Origin: Planctomycetota bacterium
GTDB taxonomy: Bacteria > Planctomycetota > J058 > JAJDCQ01
Length of the DNA: 54,306 nt
Reading direction: 5' to 3'
Assembly (NCBI GenBank): GCA_029260755.1
Contig: JAJDCQ010000170.1
Coordinates: 1-54,306, forward strand
The position numbers and the translations under genes are program-made. Under the pieces are notes generated by a model. It was not told the DNA's origin and searched no databases. It saw only the letters and a program-made list of their open reading frames with translations. Of the stretch, positions 30,106 to 38,943 are shown piece after piece (within the stretch, counting starts at the first letter, position 1; each line of letters opens with the position of its first letter).

Positions 30106-31979
30106 CGCCGCCGACGTCCCCGGATGCGAGCGACGCGCCGGCTCCCGGATCGGTCACCGCGCCGGTCTCGCGGGCCATCGGCCGACTCCGTCTGCGCTAC
30201 GCGGTCGGGCTGGCGTGCCTGCTCCTGACGAACATCCTCTTCCTCTCGATCCCGTGGGTGATCCGCGCGGCGATCAAGTCGCTCGAGGCGGGGGAGCCGC
30301 GCGGGGCGCTCATCGCCGCGGCGGTCGTCGCGGCCGTGGCCGTCGTCGGCGCGGTCGTCCGGACGGTCTCGCGGACAACGGTCCTCGGGGCAGGCCGCTT
30401 CGTCGAGCGCGACTACCGGCGCCGGATCTTCGAGCACCTCGCCCGGATGCCGCCGTCGTACTACGCCCGCAACCGCGTCGGCGACCTGATGAGCCGCGCC
30501 ACGAACGACCTCATGCTCGTCCGGGCGCTGATGGGGCCCGGGATCCTCTACGCCGCGAACACCGTGTTCGTCTACGCGGTCGCGCTCGCCGGGCTCTCCA
30601 CCCTCGACCCGATCCTCGCCGTCGCGACGTTCGCCCCGCTCCCGCCGTTGACGCTCTTCGTCATGTTCATCGCTCACCGGGTCCGGCGCACGACCCGCGC
30701 CGCCCAGGACGCGCTCGGCGCGCTGAGCAGCGGCGTCCAGGAGACGCTCGCCGGAATCGGCGTCGTTCACGCCTTCAACCTCGAGCGGCGCGAGGCCGAG
30801 CGCTTCAGCGATCGCAGCCGGGACTACCTCCGCCTCAACGTCGCCGAGGCGCGATGGCGCGGGGCGATCGCTCCGCTCGTCTCGCTCTCGGGCGGGACGG
30901 CGACCCTGCTCGTCATCCTCATCGGCGGGCAGGCGGTCGCCGACGGGCGCCTGACGATCGCCGACCTGGCCGCGTTCGTGGCCACCCTCGGCCTGCTCGT
31001 CATGCCGACGGTGACCCTCGGCTGGGTGATCAGCCTCGCGCAGCGCGGCCTCGCCGCCATCGCCCGGATCCGCGAGGTGCTCGACGAGGTGCCTTCCATC
31101 CGCGACCGGGAGTCGGTCCGCACCGACCCGATCGATCTCGGGCGAACCGTCTCGATCGGCGACCTCGAGATCGTCTATCCCGGGAGCGAGCGCCGGCGAC
31201 CGGCCTTGACCGGGATCGGGTTCGACGTCGCCCCGGGCCGCGCGATCGGCGTCTCCGGGCCGACCGGCTCGGGGAAGACGACCCTGCTCCGCGCGCTCTG
31301 CCGGCTGGTCGAGCTCCCCGACGGGGCGATCCACGTCGGCGACGTCGACCTCAACGATGTTCCGCTCGCGCTGTGGCGGAGCGAGGTCGGCTACGTCCCG
31401 CAGGACGGGTTTCTCTTCAGCGCGTCGCTCGCGGAGAACGTCCGGTTCGGGCGGCCGACGGCGACCGATGCCGAGGTGCGCGATGCGGTCGCGGCCGCCT
31501 CGCTCGACGTCGACCTCGACGCGCTCCCCCACGGGCTCGAGACGCTCGTCGGCCCGCGAGGCGTGCGGCTCTCGGGTGGACAGCGCCAGCGCCTCGCCCT
31601 CGCCAGGGCCTTGCTCCTCCGCCCGCGCCTGCTCGTCCTCGACGACAGCCTGAGCAACGTCGACACCGAGACGGCGGCGCGGATCATGCGGCGCCTCCAG
31701 GCGCGGGCCGACGCCGACGGCACGACCGTCGTCATCGCGGCCCACCGCACCGCGACGCTCGCGTTCTGCGACGAGGTGATCGTCCTCGACCGGGGCGAGC
31801 AGGTCGAGCGCGGAACGCCGGCGGACCTCGCGGCGCGAACCGGAGGCGTGTTCGCGGCCCTCGCCGCGCGCGAACGGGAGGATGCCGCGTTCGCGCGCCT
31901 CGCCGCCGAGACGGAGGCGTCCGAAGGGGCGCCGGCGTCGGTCGGCTCCAGCCGCGACCGCGCGGAGGTGGAGCGATGA
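30102..31979 (+). CDS. ABC exporter half-transporter, degenerate ATPase site
   Basis: A 625-residue fusion of a six-helix membrane domain (residues about 30-320) and an ATPase domain. Walker A is GPTGSGKTT near 386, the signature is LSGGQRQR near 488, and Walker B reads LLVLDDSLS near 511, with Asp in place of the catalytic Glu. Heterodimeric exporters such as TM287/288 and BmrCD have one subunit with exactly this change. The intact partner is the next gene, overlapping by ATGA. The cargo is unknown; a lipid, drug or peptide is possible. Confidence 0.93.
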   Translation: MTPPTSPDASDAPAPGSVTAPVSRAIGRLRLRYAVGLACLLLTNILFLSIPWVIRAAIKSLEAGEPRGALIAAAVVAAVAVVGAVVRTVSRTTVLGAGRFVERDYRRRIFEHLARMPPSYYARNRVGDLMSRATNDLMLVRALMGPGILYAANTVFVYAVALAGLSTLDPILAVATFAPLPPLTLFVMFIAHRVRRTTRAAQDALGALSSGVQETLAGIGVVHAFNLERREAERFSDRSRDYLRLNVAEARWRGAIAPLVSLSGGTATLLVILIGGQAVADGRLTIADLAAFVATLGLLVMPTVTLGWVISLAQRGLAAIARIREVLDEVPSIRDRESVRTDPIDLGRTVSIGDLEIVYPGSERRRPALTGIGFDVAPGRAIGVSGPTGSGKTTLLRALCRLVELPDGAIHVGDVDLNDVPLALWRSEVGYVPQDGFLFSASLAENVRFGRPTATDAEVRDAVAAASLDVDLDALPHGLETLVGPRGVRLSGGQRQRLALARALLLRPRLLVLDDSLSNVDTETAARIMRRLQARADADGTTVVIAAHRTATLAFCDEVIVLDRGEQVERGTPADLAARTGGVFAALAAREREDAAFARLAAETEASEGAPASVGSSRDRAEVER

Positions 31980-33880
31980 TCGCGACGCCCGAGTCGATCC
32001 CCGGCGGCGCCGGCGCGAGGCCGCCGCGCCGCGGCCGGGCCGAGACCCAGCCTCCGGTGCCGCTCCCCGACCGCCCGGGCGAGTGGGGCCTCTTCGTCTG
32101 GTTCCTCCGGCTGGTGCTGCCCTACCGCGGTTTGATCGCGATCGCGATGGTGTGCCTCGCGTTCGGGACCGCGGCTCAGCTCAGCCAGCCGCTGCTCGTG
32201 AAGGCGGCGATCGACGGCCCGATCGCCGACCGGCAGCCCGAGCGGCTCATCCCGATCGTCGTCATCTACCTGGTCACCGTGCTCGCTCACGGCGTCTTCT
32301 TCTACGGTCAGCACCTCGCGAGCGTGACGGCCGGCCAGCGGGCCGTCGACGAGATGCGGCGCCGGCTGTTCGAGCGGGCGGTCTCGTTCCGTCCGTCCTA
32401 CTACGACCGGACGCCGGTCGGCGCCGTCCTGACCCGGATCACCAACGACACCGAGGCGCTCCACGAGGCGATCGCGTCGGGGATCGTCACCTCGTTCGCC
32501 AGCATGGCCGTCCTGATCGGCGCGGTCGTCGGCATGTTCGTCGTCGCCGGGTGGTGGGCGCTGGCCGCCCTGGCGGCCCTCCCGTTTCTCGTGATCGTCC
32601 TCGGCTGGATCCGGCTCAAGCTCAAGGAGTGCTTCGAGCGGATCCGCGGCCTGACCCGCGCGATCAACGAGTTCCTCGAGGAGCGCCTCTCCGGGATGGC
32701 GGTCGTCCAGGCCTTCGCCGCCGAGGATCGCACCCTGTCGGAGTTCGACCTCAAGAACGAGGACAAGCTCGACGTCGAGATCACCTCGACGACCTGGCAC
32801 AGCGTGCTGTCGTCGGTGATCCAGCTCGCCTCGCTCCTGAGCGTCGCCGCGATCGTCGCCGCGGCCGGGTGGGCGCGCGCCGGCGCCGAGGGCGCGGCGG
32901 ACGGCGCGGCCGTCGGGATCTCGCTCGGCGCCCTGATCGCGCTGATCGACTACCTCGAGCGCTTCTACCGCCCGTTCGAGGACCTCTCGGGCAAGTACGC
33001 GATCTTCCAGCGGGCGTTCGTCTCGCTCGAGAAGATCGCCGGCCTCCTCGGGCGGGACGAGCTCGTCGACATCCCCGACGATCCGGCGCCGGTCGAGCCG
33101 CTCCGCGACGAGATCGTCTGGGACGATGTCCGGTTCCAGTACGCGAACGGCAAGGAGGTCGTCCACGGGGTCACCCTGCGGCTGCGTCACGGCGAGAGCC
33201 TCGCCCTGGTCGGCGCGACCGGCGCGGGCAAGACGACCCTCGCCCGCCTCCTCGGTCGCTTCTACGACGTGACCGAGGGGCGGGTGACCTGGGACGGGCG
33301 CGACGTCCGCGACCACGACCCGGCCGATCTCCGGGCGCGGCTCGCCTACGTTCCGCAGGACGTCTTCCTCTTCAGCCGAAGCCTCGCCGACAACATCACG
33401 CTCGACGACGCCTCGCCCGACCGCGATCGCATGCGGCACGCGCTCGAGACGGCCCTCGCGAGCGAGGTCGTCGATGGCCTCCCCGACGGGATCGACACCG
33501 TCGTCGGCGAGCGCGGCCAGGACCTCTCCGCCGGCGAGCGGCAGCTCCTGGCGATGGCGCGGGCCCTCTACCGCGACCCGAGCGTCCTCGTCCTCGACGA
33601 GGCGACGAGCAGCGTCGACCTCCAGACCGAGGCCCGGATCCGCGACGCGATGCGGTCGGTCGCGAAGGGCCGCACGACGCTCATCATCGCGCATCGCCTG
33701 GCGACGGCCCGCGAGGCCGATCGGATCGGCGTGATCGTCGGCGGGAAGCTCGCCGAGATCGGCAGCCACGAGGAGCTGATCCGGGGCGACGGCGTCTACG
33801 CCGGCCTCTGGCGGGCGGCGACCGATGCCGTCGGCGAAGGCGAGCGCGGCCCGGGCGTCGCCGTCGAGGGGCGGCGATGA
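31976..33880 (+). CDS. ABC exporter half-transporter, intact ATPase
   Basis: A 634-residue half-transporter with six predicted helices and an ATPase domain. Walker A is GATGAGKTT near residue 417, the signature is LSAGERQLL near 517, and Walker B is VLVLDEATSSVD near 538 with the catalytic Glu, followed by the H-loop IIAHRLAT. The non-consensus signature LSAGE together with the degenerate Walker B of the partner supports a heterodimer with one fully active site. It overlaps both neighbours by ATGA. Confidence 0.93.
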   Translation: MIATPESIPGGAGARPPRRGRAETQPPVPLPDRPGEWGLFVWFLRLVLPYRGLIAIAMVCLAFGTAAQLSQPLLVKAAIDGPIADRQPERLIPIVVIYLVTVLAHGVFFYGQHLASVTAGQRAVDEMRRRLFERAVSFRPSYYDRTPVGAVLTRITNDTEALHEAIASGIVTSFASMAVLIGAVVGMFVVAGWWALAALAALPFLVIVLGWIRLKLKECFERIRGLTRAINEFLEERLSGMAVVQAFAAEDRTLSEFDLKNEDKLDVEITSTTWHSVLSSVIQLASLLSVAAIVAAAGWARAGAEGAADGAAVGISLGALIALIDYLERFYRPFEDLSGKYAIFQRAFVSLEKIAGLLGRDELVDIPDDPAPVEPLRDEIVWDDVRFQYANGKEVVHGVTLRLRHGESLALVGATGAGKTTLARLLGRFYDVTEGRVTWDGRDVRDHDPADLRARLAYVPQDVFLFSRSLADNITLDDASPDRDRMRHALETALASEVVDGLPDGIDTVVGERGQDLSAGERQLLAMARALYRDPSVLVLDEATSSVDLQTEARIRDAMRSVAKGRTTLIIAHRLATAREADRIGVIVGGKLAEIGSHEELIRGDGVYAGLWRAATDAVGEGERGPGVAVEGRR

Positions 33881-35190
33881 ACCGCCATCTCGTCTCGCTG
33901 CTGGTCATCGGCGTCGTCGCGCTCGCGTGGGGCGTCGGGCACGGCGCGAGGGAGGCGGCCGCGGCCGGCGCGGGAGTCCTCGCCGTCGTCCTCGCCTCGG
34001 CGGCCTGGACCCTCATCAGCGCGCGGGGCGCATCGATCAAGCGCCGCCACCCACGCCGCGCGTTCGAGGACGACTCGCTCCCGGTCGTGTTCACCCTCGA
34101 GAACCGCTCGTCGCTCCCGTTCTTCTGCCCGGTCATCGAGGATGCGTTTCTTCCCGACAAGGCGCATCGCAAGCGGGCCGTCGTCTACCCGCTCGTGCCG
34201 GCGCGGCGGGCCGCCCTCACCCGCTACCGCGGGGAGTGCCTCGCCCGGCGCGGACGCTACCCGCTCGGTCCGGCGCGGCTGACGGTGAAGGATCCGCTCG
34301 GCCTCTTCGAGCGGACGACGGCGATCGGCGAGCGGGAGGAGCTGCTCCTCTATCCGCGGATCGCCGAGCTGCCGGGGCTGCCGACCGAGGAGCCGGCGGC
34401 GCTCTTCGACACCGGGCCGATCGTGTCGCGCCTGACCGGCGCGTCGGTCGACTTCCTCGGGGTGCGCGAGTATCGACCGGGTGACGGGCTGCGCCACATC
34501 CACTGGGCGGCGACGGCGCGCCTCGGCGTCCCGGTGATCAAGCAGTTCGAGCCGCGGTCGAGCTCGTTCGTGACCGTCTTCATGGATCTCCATCGCCTGT
34601 CGATGCGGGGCCTCGGCCGGATGAGCACGCTCGAGTACTCGGTCCGGGTGGCCGGGAGCGTCACGGCCTGGATCTGTCGGCGGGGCGGCTGCGTCCGGGT
34701 CGTCGGCGAGGGCCAGGAGTCGTTCTGCGTCGGCCCCGGAAGCGGCGAGGGGCATCTCCTCGAGACCCTCGAGCAGCTGGCGATGGTGAAGGCGGACGGC
34801 GAGCTGCCGCTCGACGAGGTGCTCCGGCGCTGGGCGCCCGAGATCGAGGCGCCGTCGACGGCCGTGCTGATCTTCAGCGCGATGAGCATGCGGTTCGAGA
34901 GCTACGTGGACGTCGTCGCGCTCCTCCGGGCGCGCCGGATCGAGATGACGGCCGTCCTCATCGACGAGGAGAGCTTCACGGCGATCTGGGCCGAGCAGCA
35001 CCGCCGACCCGAGGAGCAGATCGGGATGGACGACCTCGCGCGGGCGCTCCTCGCCGAAGGGGCCAGCGTCGTGATCGTGCGGAGCGGCGACGACCTCGAG
35101 GAGGCGTTCGCGAACCCGCTCCGGCCGGGCGACGAGCCGCCCGGCCCGGACCCCGACGCCGACGTCGACGCCGCGGTGGAATGGCTGTGA
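33877..35190 (+). CDS. DUF58 protein with two N-terminal membrane helices
   Basis: A 437-residue protein. Two hydrophobic segments near the N-terminus (about 5-20 and 25-45) are followed by a beta-rich region and the DUF58 core, which carries the family motif REYRPGDGLRHIHW followed by AARLG-type residues (ATARLG). A von Willebrand A-like region follows (FVTVFMDLHRLS). DUF58 proteins usually act with a MoxR ATPase and a transglutaminase in envelope or stress functions, but neither is encoded next to this copy. The start is fixed by the ATGA overlap with the ABC gene. Confidence 0.88.
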   Translation: MNRHLVSLLVIGVVALAWGVGHGAREAAAAGAGVLAVVLASAAWTLISARGASIKRRHPRRAFEDDSLPVVFTLENRSSLPFFCPVIEDAFLPDKAHRKRAVVYPLVPARRAALTRYRGECLARRGRYPLGPARLTVKDPLGLFERTTAIGEREELLLYPRIAELPGLPTEEPAALFDTGPIVSRLTGASVDFLGVREYRPGDGLRHIHWAATARLGVPVIKQFEPRSSSFVTVFMDLHRLSMRGLGRMSTLEYSVRVAGSVTAWICRRGGCVRVVGEGQESFCVGPGSGEGHLLETLEQLAMVKADGELPLDEVLRRWAPEIEAPSTAVLIFSAMSMRFESYVDVVALLRARRIEMTAVLIDEESFTAIWAEQHRRPEEQIGMDDLARALLAEGASVVIVRSGDDLEEAFANPLRPGDEPPGPDPDADVDAAVEWL

Positions 35191-36437
35191 ACGTCGCGGC
35201 CCCGACGAAGGGAGCCGCGGCGGGCGCGGCGAAGGCGACCGACGACCCCTCGGTCGACGTCGTCGGGCCGACGCCGTGGCGGGCGGTACGGACGCTCGTC
35301 GACCTGCTCCTGATCGTCGTCGCCGCCGCGCCCGTGATCCTCTACGACCCGGACAAGCTCCAGGCCGATCAGGTGAAGGCGATGGGGGCCCTGTTCACCC
35401 TCGTCATCCTGCCGTTCCTCGCGACGAGCTCGGTCGCGGTCGACACCGACGCGCGCTCGGCCGCACGCCTCCGCGAGATCGGACGGCTGACCCCGCTGGC
35501 GCTCGTGCCGAGCGCGATCGCCCTGCTCCTCTTCCCGACGGCCGCGCGGTGGGGCGCCCTCGAGGTGTGCCTCGTCGGGTGCTGCCCCTTCGCGTTCCTC
35601 ATGCCGGTGCCGCGGGCGCGGTCGCTCCTCCGGATGAACCTCGGCCTCGTCGCGATCGGCGCGTCGGTGCTCGATCCCCAGGCGGCGCCGTTCGTCCTGC
35701 CGGCGATCCTGCTGATCCTGTGCGCGATCGCGCTCGAGCACTTCGAGTCGGTCCACGTCAGCCTCGCCTACCGGATGCCGGCGCGGGTCGGCGTCGCCCT
35801 CGGCGTCGGGGCGGGCGCCTTCCTCCTGGTCGTCGTCCCGATGGCGACCCTCCTCCTCGCCGTGCTGCCGCGCTGGGAGCGGGACCTCGGCGGCGAGCGG
35901 ACGCTCTTGCCGGCCCTCCCGGTCCAGACCGACGGGCCGCCGCTGATCGTGAAGCTCGCCGCGGTGGCGGCGGCGATGTGGGCGGCCTGGTGGCTGCTCA
36001 GTCACCTCTTCGAAGGGAGGGGGCGCCTGATGGGGCGGCCGGTCGAGGAGGACGAGGGCGAGGTCGACGAGCTCCTCCCGCCCGAGATCATCGACCTCGG
36101 CGACCCCTTCGTCGGGCGGCCGAGGCGCGCGTGGTCCCGGCCCCGGTCGGCGGTGATCGACGCGTGGCTCGTCGCGGAGGTCGCCCTCGCCGCCCGGGGT
36201 CTCGAACGAGGCAAGGGCGAGCCGGCGGGGAGCTACGCCGCGGCGGTGTCGACGCGCGTCCGAGAGCAGGCGGGCGACGAGGCGGCCGACGCGCTCGTCT
36301 CGCTCGCGTCGGCCTTCGACCGAGCCCGCTACGGCCCGATCGAGCCGACCGACGGCGACGTGGCCACGGCGCGCGACCAGGGGGGCGCCGTCCGGTCCGC
36401 CGCGCGGCGCGTCCAGCGTCGGCGCGACGAGGCGTAG
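35181..36437 (+). CDS. Polytopic membrane protein with DUF4129-like C-terminus
   Basis: A 418-residue protein overlapping the DUF58 gene by 10 bp. Six or seven hydrophobic segments lie between residues about 35 and 275. The last 120 residues are cytoplasmic, and AVIDAWLVAEVALAARGLERG followed by ASAFDRARYG matches the DUF4129 domain found at the C-terminus of TgpA-like transglutaminases. The transglutaminase core between the membrane part and DUF4129 is missing, so this looks like a core-less version of TgpA (whose intact relative is encoded at 45479-47623). Confidence 0.75.
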   Translation: MAVNVAAPTKGAAAGAAKATDDPSVDVVGPTPWRAVRTLVDLLLIVVAAAPVILYDPDKLQADQVKAMGALFTLVILPFLATSSVAVDTDARSAARLREIGRLTPLALVPSAIALLLFPTAARWGALEVCLVGCCPFAFLMPVPRARSLLRMNLGLVAIGASVLDPQAAPFVLPAILLILCAIALEHFESVHVSLAYRMPARVGVALGVGAGAFLLVVVPMATLLLAVLPRWERDLGGERTLLPALPVQTDGPPLIVKLAAVAAAMWAAWWLLSHLFEGRGRLMGRPVEEDEGEVDELLPPEIIDLGDPFVGRPRRAWSRPRSAVIDAWLVAEVALAARGLERGKGEPAGSYAAAVSTRVREQAGDEAADALVSLASAFDRARYGPIEPTDGDVATARDQGGAVRSAARRVQRRRDEA

Positions 36438-36448
36438 GCGGGCGAGCG

Positions 36449-37057
36449 ATGGCCGACCGCTACCGGAGCTTCAGCGACCTCTCCGCCGCCCTCGAGGAGG
36501 GGTCCGACTACGAGATCCGTCTCCGCAAGGGCGGCTCGGGGACGGCGGTGATCGCCCCGCACGGAGGAGGCATCGAGGGCGGAACGACCGAGCTCGCCGA
36601 CGCGATCGCGGGCGCCGAGCACGCCTTCTACAGCTTCGTCGCCACCCGATCGCGCGGGAACGCCGAGCTCCACATCACCAGCCATCGATTCGACGAGCCG
36701 CGCGGCGTCGCGCTCGTCGCCGCCGCCGACCGCGTCCTCGCCCTCCACGGCCTCGAAGGGGACGAGGACCGCGCCGTCGCCTACGTGGGCGGCCTCGACG
36801 CCGAGCTCGGAGCGCGGGTGCGGTCGGCCCTCGAGAGGATCGGCGTGACCGTCCCCGACGACGCGCCTCGCCATCTCCGCGGCGAGGACGCCCGCAACAT
36901 CTGCAACCGCAACCGCACCGGACGAGGCGTCCAGATCGAGATGAGCCGGGCGTTGCGCGCGAGCCTCTTCGCGGGTCTCGGGAGGCGGGCGCGGCGGACG
37001 ACGACCGAGCGCTTCGACGAGGTGGTGGCGGCGCTGCATGGGGCGCTCGCGGGTTAG
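36449..37057 (+). CDS. Poly-gamma-glutamate hydrolase-like zinc enzyme
   Basis: A 202-residue protein of the phage PghP/YjqB family, zinc amidohydrolases that cut poly-gamma-glutamate. Family motifs are APHGGGIEGGTTEL at 36-49 (metal His and Glu), SFVATRSRGNAELHITSHRFDEP near 62 (given in part: HITSHRFDEP), and NICNRNRTGRGVQIEMSRALR near the end with its conserved Glu. It begins 11 bp after the DUF4129-like gene with GGCGGGCGAG upstream, so it is the last gene of the exporter operon. Its stop overlaps that of the convergent kinase gene. Confidence 0.8.
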   Translation: MADRYRSFSDLSAALEEGSDYEIRLRKGGSGTAVIAPHGGGIEGGTTELADAIAGAEHAFYSFVATRSRGNAELHITSHRFDEPRGVALVAAADRVLALHGLEGDEDRAVAYVGGLDAELGARVRSALERIGVTVPDDAPRHLRGEDARNICNRNRTGRGVQIEMSRALRASLFAGLGRRARRTTTERFDEVVAALHGALAG

Positions 37058-38922
37058 CCAGGCTCGGGTAACAGTTCGCTCCGTCGTTCGCCGAGCTTCG
37101 CGCGCTCTTCGGGGAACGTCAGATCGCTCTTGGGGAATCCGAGAAGCGTCTCGATCTCGAGGCGGGAATCGAGCGCGCGCCGCGCGTCTCCGGGAAGCTC
37201 TGCTTCGACGAGGTCGAGGAGCTCCGCGATCGCCCAAACGGCCTCGATCGGGTTCCTCGACATCGCGAGCGACTTGATACGGATCTGCGCCGCGCGAGAC
37301 CACCACCAGCGGTTCGGGTCCGAGTGCTCGAAGAGCGAGGTGGCCAGCCGTGCCGCCTCGTCAAAGTCCTTGATTCGGCGGAAGACGTAGGCTGCGTGAA
37401 GTCGTGCCCACGGCTCGTCCACCTCGAGTCCCGCCTCAGCGTTCTGCCGAGCCGTTGCGCGGATGTCCGTCTTCCGAGGCTTCGCGGCGGCCAGGATCCT
37501 CGCGAACGCTAGCTGGAGGACGGGCCGACCATCGAGGTGAGTCGGGTCTCGCTCGATCAGGTCCGCGGCGAGGAGCTCCTTGTTGTAGATCGCGATCTCC
37601 CGGATCGCGGAGAGATCCCAAAGGCAAAGGGTCGCGGATGCGGTGAGGGCACGTACGAGGTCGGTGTCGTTCGCCCGTGGCAGCGCCTGGCAATAATCGT
37701 AGAGCGCACCCGTTTCCTGCGCCTGCAAGGTGGCGATCTGCTTGCTCGGCGGAGCTGGACCGAACGCAGCCCGGCGCAAGACGAGGTGGTCGAGTAACCA
37801 ACCGGCGTGCGCCACGTCGCCGCCGGGTTCGAGATCGCCGATGAGCACCGCGACGCATGCCTGGCGATCCTGCTCGGTCCAGGCCGACCACGCCGGAGAG
37901 GGTTCGGGGGTGATCGCTCCGGTCTCGCGGGTCACGAGGGCCTGCTCACGGGGGCGGAGAAGGGTGAGGGTTCCCGCCGCGACAACGAGCAGCACGAACG
38001 CGGCCACGAGCAAGGCGGGGCGGTGTCTTCGAGCGCGGCGGGCGAGGACGCGGAGCGTGCTCGGCGGTCGCGCCAGCACCGCCTCACCGGCGACGAATCG
38101 CCCGAGCTCCTCCGCGAGCTCTCCCGCCGACTCGTAACGGTCGCCGACCTCCTTCTCGAGGCACTTCAGGACGATCGCCTCGAGCGCCGGCGGCACGGCC
38201 TCGTTCTTCGTGCGCGGCCACATCGGATCCTCGAAGAGCACCTTCTTGATCACCTCGAACGGTTGCTCTCCCCGGAACGGCGGCTCGCCGACGAGGCACC
38301 AGTAGAGGACCGCGCCGAGCGCCCAGACGTCGACGCCCGGCCCGTGGTCGCCCTCGCCCGACGCCTGCTCGGGCGCCATGAACGAGGGCGTGCCCATGAT
38401 CTGGCCGGTCCGGGTGAGCTGGGTCTCGGCGGAGACGTCCGACGCGAGGCCGAAGTCGGTCAGGCGCGGCCGGCCGGCGGCGTCGATGAGGACGTTCGCC
38501 GGCTTGATGTCGCGGTGGAGCACGCCGGCGTCGTGGGCGGCGGCGACCGCGCTCGCGAGCTCGCGGACGAGGGCGGCGGCCCGCTCCGGGGGCAGGGCGC
38601 GGCCGGCGCCCGCCCGCTCGAGCGGCTCGCCCTCGATGAGGTCCATCACGATGAACGGGCGGCCGGCCTCGTCCTGGCCGACCTCGTGGACGGGCACGAC
38701 TCCGGGATGGCCGATCCGCCCGGCCGTCGCCGCCTCGCGCCGGAAGCGGGCGAGGCGCTCCTGGCCGCTCGCCCCGTCGACGGCCAGGATCTGCTTCACG
38801 GCGACGATGCGCCCGCCGAACCCCGGGTCGCGCGCGCGGTAGACGACGCCCATGGCGCCGCGGCCGAGCTCGTCGATCAGCTCGAAGCGTCCGAGGCGGC
38901 GGGGCGGGTGGGGCGTGGCCAT
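37054..38922 (-). CDS. Membrane Ser/Thr protein kinase
   Basis: A 622-residue Hanks-type kinase. The domain spans residues 11-278 with GRGAMGVVY (20-28), Lys43, alpha-C Glu63, HRDIKPAN (136-143), DFG (156-158) and APE (183-185), so activity is expected. One membrane helix lies at about 303-322. The roughly 300-residue external domain is helical and Ala-rich without clear TPR units and holds a few Cys residues (CVAVL, CLWDL); it is unlike the other kinases here. GC content drops slightly in the external part. It faces away from the next kinase with only 21 bp between the starts. Confidence 0.92.
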   Translation of the reverse strand: MATPHPPRRLGRFELIDELGRGAMGVVYRARDPGFGGRIVAVKQILAVDGASGQERLARFRREAATAGRIGHPGVVPVHEVGQDEAGRPFIVMDLIEGEPLERAGAGRALPPERAAALVRELASAVAAAHDAGVLHRDIKPANVLIDAAGRPRLTDFGLASDVSAETQLTRTGQIMGTPSFMAPEQASGEGDHGPGVDVWALGAVLYWCLVGEPPFRGEQPFEVIKKVLFEDPMWPRTKNEAVPPALEAIVLKCLEKEVGDRYESAGELAEELGRFVAGEAVLARPPSTLRVLARRARRHRPALLVAAFVLLVVAAGTLTLLRPREQALVTRETGAITPEPSPAWSAWTEQDRQACVAVLIGDLEPGGDVAHAGWLLDHLVLRRAAFGPAPPSKQIATLQAQETGALYDYCQALPRANDTDLVRALTASATLCLWDLSAIREIAIYNKELLAADLIERDPTHLDGRPVLQLAFARILAAAKPRKTDIRATARQNAEAGLEVDEPWARLHAAYVFRRIKDFDEAARLATSLFEHSDPNRWWWSRAAQIRIKSLAMSRNPIEAVWAIAELLDLVEAELPGDARRALDSRLEIETLLGFPKSDLTFPEERAKLGERRSELLPEPG

Positions 38923-38943
38923 GGATCGAGGATAGACTGAGGC

